Part shown: positions 1 to 5,330 of the stretch, one piece after another
How the letters are laid out: every line of letters starts with the position of its first letter
How positions within the stretch are numbered: position 1 is the stretch's first letter
From: Lautropia sp.
Lineage (GTDB): Bacteria; Pseudomonadota; Gammaproteobacteria; Burkholderiales; Burkholderiaceae_E
DNA length: 5,330 nt
NCBI GenBank assembly: GCA_013813615.1
Contig: JACCRJ010000549.1
Span: 1 to 5,330, forward strand
Direction: 5' to 3'
Position numbers and translations under genes: made by a program
The notes under the pieces: generated by a model
What the model saw: the letters and a program-made list of their open reading frames with translations, nothing else
Databases searched by the model: none
Told to the model about the DNA's origin: nothing

Positions 1-395
1 GCGACGGCCTGCGCCTGGGGAACAACGCGCGGGCCGCGCTGCTGACGCGCGGGCTCGCCGAGATGACGCGGTTCGGCCTCGCGCAGGGCGCCCAGGCGGA
101 GACTTTCATGGGTCTCGCGGGTATCGGCGACCTGGTGCTGACCTGCACCGGCGACCTGTCGCGCAATCGTACCGTCGGCCTCAAGCTCGCCGAAGGCCTG
201 CCGCTGCAGCAGATCCTGCACGACCTCGGGCACGTGGCCGAGGGCGTCGCTTGCTGCCGGGCAGCGGTCGCGACGGCGCATGCCGCGGGCGTCGACATGC
301 CGGTCAGCGAAGCGGTGCTGTCGGTGATCGAAGGGCGGATGAATCCTTCGGATGCGGTGGCGAGCCTGCTGGCGCGCGAGCCGAAGCCGGAGTGA
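1..395 (+). CDS. gpsA: NAD(P)H-dependent glycerol-3-phosphate dehydrogenase, C-terminal part
   Basis: This is the C-terminal 130 residues of GpsA, the cytoplasmic enzyme that reduces dihydroxyacetone phosphate to sn-glycerol 3-phosphate for phospholipid synthesis. The gene runs off the left edge; the reading frame begins at base 3 and ends in TGA at 393-395. The visible part is the all-helical substrate domain. It contains the family blocks [16 protein letters not shown], then [16 protein letters not shown] followed by SRNRTVG, and near the end [11 protein letters not shown] and DMPVSEAV, all of which match the E. coli GpsA pattern I remember. The methionine at 63 is internal, not a start. 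The LOG-family gene follows after 25 bases on the same strand, so the two may share a transcript. Nothing looks broken. Identification is very secure; only the N-terminal NAD-binding domain is missing, because of the window edge. Confidence 0.96.
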   Translation, partial: DGLRLGNNARAALLTRGLAEMTRFGLAQGAQAETFMGLAGIGDLVLTCTGDLSRNRTVGLKLAEGLPLQQILHDLGHVAEGVACCRAAVATAHAAGVDMPVSEAVLSVIEGRMNPSDAVASLLAREPKPE

Positions 396-410
396 TGGAG
401 CGCGTCAGCC

Positions 411-415
411 GGAGG
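411..415 (+). promoter_or_regulatory. Ribosome binding site fixing a TTG start of the LOG-family gene
   Basis: A perfect GGAGG lies five bases before the TTG at 421. The in-frame GTG at 415 overlaps this site and cannot use it. The more upstream in-frame ATG at 352 lies inside gpsA and would add 23 residues that look nothing like the family. The site therefore argues for TTG 421 as the start. Confidence 0.75.
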
Positions 416-420
416 TGCAG

Positions 421-993
421 TTGAGCCGGGAAAAACGGGCGGTCGCCGTCTTCTGCGGCGCCCGCAAGGGCAACGATCCGACGTTCGTCGAGCTTGCCAA
501 CCAGGTCGGCCGCGCGATTGCGCAACGGGGCTGGCTGCTGGTCTACGGCGGCAGCAGTGTCGGCCTGATGGGCGAGATGGCGGATGCCGCCCTGGCTGCC
601 GGCGGCGAGGTGCTGGGGGTGATTCCGCAGCAACTGGTGAAACAGGAGGTGGGCCATACCGGCTTGCAGCGACTCGAGATCGTCGCCGACATGCCGGTGC
701 GCAAGACGCGGATGATCGACGTCGCCGACGGCTTCCTGGTTCTGCCGGGCGGCTTCGGCACGCTCGACGAACTTTTCGAAGTGGTCACGCTGCGCCAGAT
801 CGGCATGCACGTAAAGCCGATCGTGCTGTGCGACCCCGCTGATTACTGGGGGCCGCTGCTGGTTGCATGCCGCGCACTGGTGGCGGCAGGGCTGGCTGAT
901 GTCCGTGACTTCGACACCATCGAGCAGTTCGGCTCGGTGAAGGAGGCGCTCGACCGGCTCGGCCAGGATGGTATGCTCGGCCGGTCAAACTGA
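421..993 (+). CDS. LOG-family (TIGR00730) nucleoside 5'-monophosphate phosphoribohydrolase
   Basis: A 190-residue Rossmann-like protein of the LOG/TIGR00730 family. Characterised members hydrolyse the N-glycosidic bond of cytokinin ribotides or AMP, releasing the base and ribose 5-phosphate in the cytoplasm. Counting from TTG 421, it shows the N-terminal strand VAVFCGARKG (8-17), the nucleotide-binding loop YGGSSVGLMGEMADAAL (42-58), GGEVLGVIP (61-69), the active-site arginine region MPVRKTRM (91-98) and the hallmark PGGFGTLDE (109-117) carrying the catalytic glutamate. The length is normal for the family. TTG is preferred because homology begins a few residues later and GGAGG sits at ideal spacing. 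It follows gpsA by 25 bases. The bacterial role is mostly unknown; many members are called 'lysine decarboxylase' in databases, which is a legacy mislabel. The family call is secure; the physiological substrate is not known. Confidence 0.93.
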   Translation: MSREKRAVAVFCGARKGNDPTFVELANQVGRAIAQRGWLLVYGGSSVGLMGEMADAALAAGGEVLGVIPQQLVKQEVGHTGLQRLEIVADMPVRKTRMIDVADGFLVLPGGFGTLDELFEVVTLRQIGMHVKPIVLCDPADYWGPLLVACRALVAAGLADVRDFDTIEQFGSVKEALDRLGQDGMLGRSN

Positions 994-1025
994 ATGGCGG
1001 CTGCTGCGCCCGCAGAAAGCGACCT

Positions 1026-1631
1026 GTGAGTGACTACACGATCATCGCGGCAGGGCACGGCAAGGCATTTCGTCTTGGCAGGAACCAGCGGGCGACGATC
1101 GGTCTGCCGGAAGGTCCGCAGGTTGCAGACATGTTCGCCTTCGCCGTGCCGGATCTGGATGAATTTCTCTCCACCCAGCACACGCGGTCCTGCGCACAAC
1201 GCCTCTCGCCAGTCGTCGGTGAGGCTTTTTATTCGAACCGCCGCAGGCCGATGCTGGCTTTCGAAAGCGACAGCTCGCCGGGTGCGCACGATCTCCTGCT
1301 CTCGGCCTGCGATCAGGAGCGCTACACATTGCTCGGGCATCCAGCGCCGCATCGTAACTGCGTGGCGAATATGATCGAGGCTCTGGCCGAGCTTGGATTG
1401 AAGCCGCCGGAAATACCAGGTCCCGTCAATCTCTTCGAAAATGTCGCGATCGGCGCCGACGGCAGCCTGGTCATCGAGCCGCCGCTCGCCGCGCCTGGCG
1501 ATTGCGTGACACTGCGTGCCCTGATGGACCTTGTCCTGGTCATCTCTGCCTGCCCGATGGACATCGTTCCCACCAATGGTGCCGACTTGCGGCCGAAACC
1601 GATTTTCGTCGAGCGCGCCGACCAGCGGTAG
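1026..1631 (+). CDS. DUF1989 / urea carboxylase-associated family protein (short form)
   Basis: A 201-residue cytoplasmic protein (no signal peptide or membrane segment) of the DUF1989 family. Family blocks in order: GPQVADMFAF (30-39), the SNRRRPMLAF strand (70-79), the HD pair at 88-89, Cys95, HRNC at 109-112, PVNLFENV (133-140), PGDCVTLRALMDL (157-169) and ISACPMDIVPTNG (173-185). The conserved Cys, His and Asp positions suit a metal-dependent hydrolase or deiminase site. Two paralogues of this family, UAAP1 and UAAP2, were shown together to be a carboxyguanidine deiminase in guanidine degradation; the length here is closer to UAAP2. The start is GTG with only a weak AGAAAG (1014-1019) upstream. 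It sits 32 bases after the LOG gene and 69 before the binding protein, and a second DUF1989 gene closes the cluster, so the two may work as a pair. The substrate is inference. It ends in TAG. Confidence 0.88.
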   Translation: MSDYTIIAAGHGKAFRLGRNQRATIGLPEGPQVADMFAFAVPDLDEFLSTQHTRSCAQRLSPVVGEAFYSNRRRPMLAFESDSSPGAHDLLLSACDQERYTLLGHPAPHRNCVANMIEALAELGLKPPEIPGPVNLFENVAIGADGSLVIEPPLAAPGDCVTLRALMDLVLVISACPMDIVPTNGADLRPKPIFVERADQR

Positions 1632-1644
1632 CGTAAGATTGGCA

Positions 1645-1680
1645 AGGCGGACTGCCGGCACTGCCGGCGACGAGCCGCTT
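1645..1680 (+). repeat. GC-rich hairpin on a 9-bp tandem repeat before the binding-protein gene
   Basis: Two perfect tandem copies of ACTGCCGGC occupy 1651-1659 and 1660-1668. Because GCCGGC is self-complementary, 1654-1659 can pair with 1663-1668 around a three-base ACT loop. An outer stem is possible between 1645-1650 and 1675-1680 (six pairs, one of them G-U), separated by an internal loop. TTCTTT (1679-1684) follows at once, and the binding-protein Shine-Dalgarno GGAGG is at 1691-1695. It could be a weak terminator or attenuator, or an RNA-stabilising element that raises binding-protein expression over the upstream gene. The pairing is directly visible; the function is a guess. Confidence 0.45.
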
Positions 1681-1700
1681 CTTTAAGTCGGGAGGCCTAC

Positions 1701-2579
1701 ATGGCGATATCTTTCTTTTCAACTTCGGTGGCCCGGCATTTTGCAGTCGGCATCGGCCTGTTGGCTTTCAGTCTCATTCCCGTCCCGGTGGACGCCGCTT
1801 CGTTGAAGGAGATTCAGGCGCGCGGTTACATGACGGTCGCCACCGAGGATGACTACGCGCCGTTCGAGTTCGTCGAGGCCGGCCAGCCGAAAGGCTTCCA
1901 TCATGACGTCGTCGCTGAGCTGAAGAAGTACGCCAAGTTCGAGATCAGGCAGGAGATCCTTCCGTGGACCGGCCTTCTGGCGGCGGTCTCGACCGGTAAG
2001 TACGACACCGCGATCACGGGCTCGATCGTCAGCCAGGAGCGTCTGAACGTTTTCAATTTCGTCGCCCCCGTTGCCGGCGGCGCGCACTACTACATCAAGC
2101 GCGCCAACGACGATCGCATCAAGAGCGTGAAGGATTTGAACGGTCTTACGGTCGGCGTGCAGGCCGGCAGCGTGCTCCTGTCGCGTTTGCCCGAACTCGA
2201 CGCGATGTTGAAGAAGACCGGCGGCAAGCTCGGCAAGGTGGTGGAATACACGTCCTACCCGGAGGCCTACAAGGATCTCGAGAACCGGCGCATCGACTAC
2301 GTCGTGAACAGCATCATCAACACCCAGTCGCTCATCAAGGAGCGAGGCAACGTGTTTACGATGGGTGAGCCCGTCTCCGGACCTGGATTTCACGCCTGGC
2401 CGGTGCCGAGGGGCAACGACGACCTGCTGAATTACCTGAACGAGTTCGTCGCCCATCTGCGCTCGAGCGGCAAGCTTGCCGAGTTGCAGACGAAGTGGTT
2501 CGGCACTGCCTTCCCCGATCTGCCGAAAGAGCCGATCAAGAGCTTCGCTCAGTACAAGAAGCTCGCGGGCCTGGAGTGA
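1701..2579 (+). CDS. ABC transporter periplasmic substrate-binding protein, SBP_bac_3 family
   Basis: A 292-residue periplasmic receptor of the polar amino acid (PAAT) uptake class that delivers ligand to the two permeases encoded next. The N-terminus is a signal peptide: basic R12, hydrophobic core about 15-29, likely signal peptidase I cleavage after VDA at 30-32 (or one residue later). There is no lipobox cysteine, so it should be soluble. Family landmarks are DDYAPFEF (50-57), GKYDTAITGSIVSQER (99-114), the second-lobe opening LNGLTVGVQAGS (146-157), YKDLENRRIDYVVNS (190-204) and the C-terminal LAELQTKWFG (259-268). By hand alignment to LAO/HisJ, Y52 and W89 are the aromatic pair around the ligand side chain and R114 the carboxylate anchor, but S204 replaces the aspartate that binds the alpha-amino group. 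The ligand may thus not be a standard amino acid. ATG has GGAGG at 1691-1695. The stop overlaps the next ATG (TGATG). Confidence 0.93.
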   Translation: MAISFFSTSVARHFAVGIGLLAFSLIPVPVDAASLKEIQARGYMTVATEDDYAPFEFVEAGQPKGFHHDVVAELKKYAKFEIRQEILPWTGLLAAVSTGKYDTAITGSIVSQERLNVFNFVAPVAGGAHYYIKRANDDRIKSVKDLNGLTVGVQAGSVLLSRLPELDAMLKKTGGKLGKVVEYTSYPEAYKDLENRRIDYVVNSIINTQSLIKERGNVFTMGEPVSGPGFHAWPVPRGNDDLLNYLNEFVAHLRSSGKLAELQTKWFGTAFPDLPKEPIKSFAQYKKLAGLE

Positions 2580-3262
2580 TGCGGTTCGACACGGGAATAT
2601 TCCACCCGTAGGGCCTCTACCTGAACGCAGCTGCCTTCGATACGCTGCTGCTTGGCGCATGGACGACGGCCTGGATCTCGGCGATCGCCATCGCCGGCGG
2701 AGTTCCATTGGGTCTGGCGCTGGCTCTCCTGCGCGAGGCCCGTATCCCTGTCATCGGTCACCTGATCGTCCTTTACGTGAGCCTTGGGCGCGCGACGCCG
2801 CTCGTGACGCTTACGCTTTTTGTCTTCATTGCTTCGCCGGTAATCGGCTTGCCGCTTGACCGCTACACGGCGGCGCTCCTCACGCTGATCCTGAACACGG
2901 CGGCCTTCAACGCCGAGATCTGGCGTGCATCGATCCGCAGCTTCCCACGCGAGCAAGTCGAGGCCGCGCGCGCGGCGGGCATGTCACGGCTTCTGATTTT
3001 CCGCCGCATCATGTTGCCCCAGATCTGGATCACCGCTCTGCCAGGTCTCGTGAACGAGATGACATTGCTGATCAAGGCGAGCCCGGCCATTGCGGTGATC
3101 GGTATCGTGGACCTCACGCGCGTCACCAACCAGATTGCCGCCATTACCTACGAGCCTCTGCCTTCGATACTGATTGCGGCCGCCATCTACATGCTCGTGA
3201 TCGGAGCCCTCGTCCGCCTGCAACGCCTGCTCGATGATCGGGCGCGGCGCCTGGCGATGTGA
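2579..3262 (+). CDS. PAAT-type ABC transporter permease 1, interrupted by an amber codon (possible pseudogene)
   Basis: Inner-membrane permease subunit expected to form a heterodimer with the next gene's product. From ATG 2579, which overlaps the binding-protein stop by one base, the frame covers 227 codons, exactly the length of permease 2, but codon 11 (2609-2611) is TAG. Downstream of it the frame remains clearly coding: TM1 about 22-51, TM2 57-90, TM3 96-115, the cytoplasmic EAA loop from E128 to P147 (EAARAAG, then RRIMLPQ), TM4 about 152-180 and TM5 about 194-212. The only ATG/GTG/TTG between the amber and the TM1 end is TTG 2708, which would give 184 residues lacking most of TM1. Hence the gene is either inactivated by a point mutation, read through, restarted internally, or hit by a base-call error. 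The GGAG before ATG 2579 is too close (two bases), so translation probably depends on coupling. Family assignment is secure; functionality is in doubt. Confidence 0.85.
2609..2611 (+). other. In-frame amber (TAG) at codon 11 of permease 1
   Basis: Reading from ATG 2579 gives MRFDTGIFHP, then TAG, then GLYLNAAAFDTLLLGAW with no frame change. One base change from CAG (Gln) or TGG (Trp) would produce it. The context is CCG TAG GGC, and I see no obvious recoding signal around it. The short-form DUF1989 gene also ends in TAG, so TAG is probably an ordinary stop in this genome. Confidence 0.9.
2699..2702 (+). promoter_or_regulatory. Possible internal ribosome binding site for TTG 2708
   Basis: GGAG sits five bases before TTG 2708, the first usual start codon after the amber. 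It could support restart about 97 bases past the stop. It also encodes part of the glycine-rich GGV of TM1, so the match may be coincidental, and the product would lack most of TM1. Confidence 0.25.
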
Positions 3263-3271
3263 GGGCGCACA

Positions 3272-3955
3272 ATGAACAAATGGGAAATCCTCTGGGATCA
3301 CCGCGAGATGATCCTGGTCGGATTCCGGAATACGCTGATCCTGTTCAGCGCGTCGGCGGTCGCTGCGTTCCTGCTCAGTGCAGCGATCGTGCTTGCGATT
3401 CAGGCGCGCCGCGGCGTCGTGAGCAACTCCATGCGCGCAGCTGTGGACGGCATGCGCATGCTGCCCTTCCTCATGTATGCCTATATTCTCTACTACGGCC
3501 TGCCGAGCCTTGGCATCAGCATGGATGCCTGGACGGTCGGCTTCATTTCACTGATCACCTATCACGCCGCGTACTTCGCGGAAATTCTGCGCGGCGCCTG
3601 GGCGACGTTATCGACGGGTCAGGCCGAGTCTGCGCGCGCGCATGGTTTCAGGAGCCTTGGCATGTACCGGCGTATCATCCTGCCGCAGCTTGTGCTGCGC
3701 GCCGCACCGGTGCTCGGCAACCAGCTCATCATCTGCCTGAAGGACACGGCCTTTCTTTCGATCATTACGGTTCGCGATCTCACATCCGCGGCTGCGTCGG
3801 TGCAGTCGCTCTACTTCATCCCGTTCGAGGCGTTCATCGTTGCGATCGGACTGTACTGGGTGACCAGCATCTTGATCGAGCTGCTGATCGCCCGCTTCGG
3901 TTTTGCCGCGGAGCGAAGAGGCCTTGGATACGCCGCCACAGTCACTCGCCGTTGA
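3272..3955 (+). CDS. PAAT-type ABC transporter permease 2
   Basis: A 227-residue inner-membrane permease that pairs with permease 1 to form the translocation path and contacts the ATPase. Hydrophobic segments: about 12-43 (TM1), 63-80 (TM2), 86-108 (TM3), about 140-172 (TM4, containing [16 protein letters not shown]) and about 185-208 (TM5), the usual MetI-like five-helix plan. The cytoplasmic coupling loop is the EAA motif, here AESARAHG from 118 and RRIILPQ at 133-139. Serine in place of the first alanine of EAA is a mild variation. Length and pattern are normal and the frame is intact. ATG 3272 is preceded by GAGGG (3261-3265) with six bases spacing, partly inside the permease 1 stop region, nine bases after it. 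Its 3' end overlaps the ATPase gene. Family assignment is secure; the transported compound cannot be told from this subunit. Confidence 0.95.
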   Translation: MNKWEILWDHREMILVGFRNTLILFSASAVAAFLLSAAIVLAIQARRGVVSNSMRAAVDGMRMLPFLMYAYILYYGLPSLGISMDAWTVGFISLITYHAAYFAEILRGAWATLSTGQAESARAHGFRSLGMYRRIILPQLVLRAAPVLGNQLIICLKDTAFLSIITVRDLTSAAASVQSLYFIPFEAFIVAIGLYWVTSILIELLIARFGFAAERRGLGYAATVTRR

Positions 3956-4688
3956 GGTTCGCAGCGTCTTGAAGCGCTTCGGAGCGCTCGAGGTGCTGCG
4001 TGATGTCAGCCTGGACGTCGCGCGCGGGCAGACGGTCAGCATTCTCGGTCCTTCCGGCTCCGGAAAATCCACGCTCCTTCGGTGCATCAACTGGCTGGAG
4101 GAACCTGACAGCGGCGAGATCTTCATCGCCGGCGTACGCATCGGCATGCGCGACGGCAAGCATATGACCGACCGTGAGCTCGCGCGCATGCGAGCCCGCA
4201 TCGGCATGGTGTTCCAGAGTTTCAATCTGTGGCCGCATCTGACCGTGCTGCAAAACGTAACCGAGGCGCCAATCCACGTGCTTGGACTGAACAAGGACGA
4301 AGCGATCGCGCGGGCCGAGAAGATTCTCGACAAGGTCGGCATCGGCGACAAACGCAACGCCTATCCCTACGCACTCTCTGGTGGGCAGAAGCAGCGCGTC
4401 GGCATTGCGCGCGCGCTGGCGATGAATCCGGCCGTGATTCTGTTCGACGAGCCGACCAGCGCGCTCGATCCCGAGCTCGTGGGCGAGGTTCTCGCCGTGA
4501 TGCGCGCCCTGGCCGAGGAAGGCATGACCATGGTCGTGGTGACGCACGAGATGGACTTTGCCCGCGACGTATCCGACGAAGTCGTGTTTATCGACCAGGG
4601 ACTGGTCGTCGAACGCGGCAAGCCGGAAGCCTTCTTCTCGAATCCGAAGAGCGCTCGCGCGCGCCAGTTCCTGAGCCGTTACAAATGA
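3924..4688 (+). CDS. PAAT-type ABC transporter ATP-binding protein
   Basis: A 254-residue cytoplasmic ATPase that powers the importer as a homodimer. All catalytic motifs are intact, counted from TTG 3924: Walker [10 protein letters not shown] (42-50), Q-loop glutamine in [11 protein letters not shown] (Q98), signature LSGGQKQR (151-158), Walker B VILFDE (171-176) with catalytic E176, D-loop SALD (179-182) and switch histidine H208 in VVTHEMDFA. The insertion carrying [14 protein letters not shown] (73-86) after the first lobe strands is common in GlnQ/HisP-like ATPases. The start is uncertain: TTG 3924 has GGAG at 3910-3913, while TTG 3903 would add seven residues (MPRSEEA) without a visible ribosome binding site. 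Either way it overlaps the permease 2 end, by 32 or 53 bases, which implies coupled translation. The stop overlaps the next ATG as ATGA. GlnQ/ArtP-like naming would suggest a substrate that is not proven, so no symbol is given. Confidence 0.95.
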   Translation: MDTPPQSLAVEVRSVLKRFGALEVLRDVSLDVARGQTVSILGPSGSGKSTLLRCINWLEEPDSGEIFIAGVRIGMRDGKHMTDRELARMRARIGMVFQSFNLWPHLTVLQNVTEAPIHVLGLNKDEAIARAEKILDKVGIGDKRNAYPYALSGGQKQRVGIARALAMNPAVILFDEPTSALDPELVGEVLAVMRALAEEGMTMVVVTHEMDFARDVSDEVVFIDQGLVVERGKPEAFFSNPKSARARQFLSRYK

Positions 4689-5330
4689 CAGCCCCAGCAC
4701 GAGAGCCGGCCGATCCAGGCAGACTGGCTCGTATTGCGGCGCTTCGGGCGCGCTACGAAGAGCTGCGTGAAGCAGGCCAGACACCGGGGAGATTCGAAGC
4801 TGCCGTCGCGGCCGCGCCGCGCCTTGGTCGAGAAATTCCCCCGGAGTTCGTGCAGTCGCGCGCAGGCGTTCCGGCCGGCTGGTACTGGTTCGGGCGCATC
4901 GAGCGCGGCACCTGCTTGCGGATCGACAATCCGCAGGGCACGCCGGGCGTCGCCTGCCTGTTCTGGAATGCAGCCGACCCGAGCGAGCGCTTTTGCTCAA
5001 CCGACACGATAAAGGTGCAGTGGACGGCGCGAATCGGCCGGGGCCGCATGCTCCTCTCCGACATGGGACGTGTCGTTGCATCGGTTATCGATGACAACTG
5101 CGAGCGGCATGATGTTCTGATCGGCGTGGGTCGACCCCGGGCCGACGACAACTCCTCGCCCCTCACGGCCCGCGACGGAACCGAAAACCTCGCCATTGCT
5201 GCGACCAAGCTCGGACTCGAGCCGCGCGATGTTCACGCACCGATCATGCTCTTCGCTCCCGTCACCTGCCGTGACCAGCGCTTCGAATGGGACGCCAACG
5301 TCCGGCTGGCAGACACGTATGTCGATCTTC
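4685..5330 (+). CDS. DUF1989 protein resembling urea amidolyase-associated protein 1 (UAAP1), 3' end missing
   Basis: An open frame of 215 codons that continues beyond the right edge, from ATG 4685 overlapping the ATPase stop by four bases (ATGA). No clear ribosome binding site is visible, so translational coupling is likely. No signal peptide or membrane segment is seen. Residues 1-60 are a charged, probably helical lead; the DUF1989 core starts near [16 protein letters not shown] (65-80). Typical UAAP1-like blocks follow: [11 protein letters not shown] (93-103), TDTIKVQWT (106-114), [12 protein letters not shown] (123-134), [12 protein letters not shown] (136-147) with a Cys and an HD pair, and [13 protein letters not shown] (166-178). 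Compared with UAAP1 as I remember it, the segment after HD is shorter, the QHT histidine is W113 and the asparagine of the NLF-like motif is M188, so it may be a divergent branch with another substrate. It may pair with the short DUF1989 protein at the head of the cluster. Confidence 0.85.
   Translation, partial: MTAPAREPADPGRLARIAALRARYEELREAGQTPGRFEAAVAAAPRLGREIPPEFVQSRAGVPAGWYWFGRIERGTCLRIDNPQGTPGVACLFWNAADPSERFCSTDTIKVQWTARIGRGRMLLSDMGRVVASVIDDNCERHDVLIGVGRPRADDNSSPLTARDGTENLAIAATKLGLEPRDVHAPIMLFAPVTCRDQRFEWDANVRLADTYVDL

Noticed and set aside
395..424. Nine-codon ORF from ATG 395 overlapping the gpsA stop and ending across the TTG start of the LOG gene
   Set aside because: It is too short to judge, has no Shine-Dalgarno of its own, and such overlaps arise easily by chance.
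1001..1020. Terminator after the LOG gene from the inverted repeat CTGCG-CC-CGCAG
   Set aside because: The usable stem is only about four pairs and no T-run follows.
1640..1656. Sigma-54 (-24/-12) promoter candidate before the binding-protein gene
   Set aside because: TGGCAAG resembles the -24 element, but the GG-to-GC spacing is 11 rather than the strictly required 10 and the -12 half matches poorly.
1639..1670. Sigma-70 promoter with TTGGCA as the -35 box
   Set aside because: The region 16-18 bases downstream is GCCGG-rich with nothing like a TATAAT box.
1629..1701. Readthrough fusion of the short DUF1989 protein to the binding protein
   Set aside because: The 23 codons between the TAG and ATG 1701 are open and in frame, but that is not rare at this GC content, the DUF1989 domain is complete at the TAG, a strong GGAGG precedes the ATG, and a fused signal peptide would be internal.
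1719..2708. Minus-strand open frame of 329 codons opposite the binding-protein gene
   Set aside because: It mirrors the GC-rich codon pattern of the + strand gene, its translation is charged low-complexity sequence without a recognisable family, and the + strand frame is a clear SBP_bac_3 protein.
3259..3972. Plus-strand open frame of 237 codons overlapping permease 2
   Set aside because: Shifted-frame shadow: the translation is His/Arg/Cys-rich and not membrane-like, while the frame from 3272 gives a textbook permease.
3942..5081. Minus-strand open frame of 379 codons opposite the ATPase and the second DUF1989 gene
   Set aside because: It lies opposite two well-supported + strand genes and its Arg/His/Ala-rich translation shows no domain; a long antisense frame is expected at this GC content.

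Overview
The window is GC-rich and compact. It looks proteobacterial, most likely a betaproteobacterium: the left edge has a gpsA tail followed directly by a LOG-family gene, a neighbourhood I recall from Rhodocyclales and Burkholderiales (memory, not a search). Everything I could support lies on the + strand. There is no gene-free stretch over 300 bases, and I see no RNA gene, mobile element or CRISPR array.

Layout. (1) 1-395: 3' end of gpsA, glycerol-3-phosphate dehydrogenase. (2) 421-993: a LOG-family/TIGR00730 nucleoside-monophosphate phosphoribohydrolase starting at a TTG. (3) 1026-1631: a short DUF1989 protein ('urea carboxylase-associated'). (4) 1632-1700: the longest spacer, 69 bases, with a GC-rich hairpin built on a 9-bp tandem repeat just upstream of the next ribosome binding site. 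(5) 1701-4688: a complete polar amino acid type (PAAT) ABC importer in the order binding protein, permease, permease, ATPase. (6) 4685-5330 and beyond: a second, longer DUF1989 protein resembling urea amidolyase-associated protein 1 (UAAP1), cut by the right edge.

Genes 3, 5 and 6 form one tightly packed unit: apart from the 32- and 69-base spacers, gaps are about 10 bases or genes overlap. Two DUF1989 paralogues bracket the importer. The UAAP1/UAAP2 pair of this family has been shown to act as a carboxyguanidine deiminase in guanidine use as a nitrogen source. The unit therefore looks like an uptake-plus-processing system for a small nitrogen-rich compound. Its substrate cannot be read from the sequence, and no carboxylase or hydrolase gene is visible in the window.

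Two oddities matter most. The first permease gene has an in-frame amber codon at its 11th codon (2609-2611), while its frame, length and family pattern are otherwise intact. The binding protein keeps the arginine expected to hold a carboxylate, but by my hand alignment has serine where the classical amino-acid binders have the aspartate that holds the alpha-amino group.
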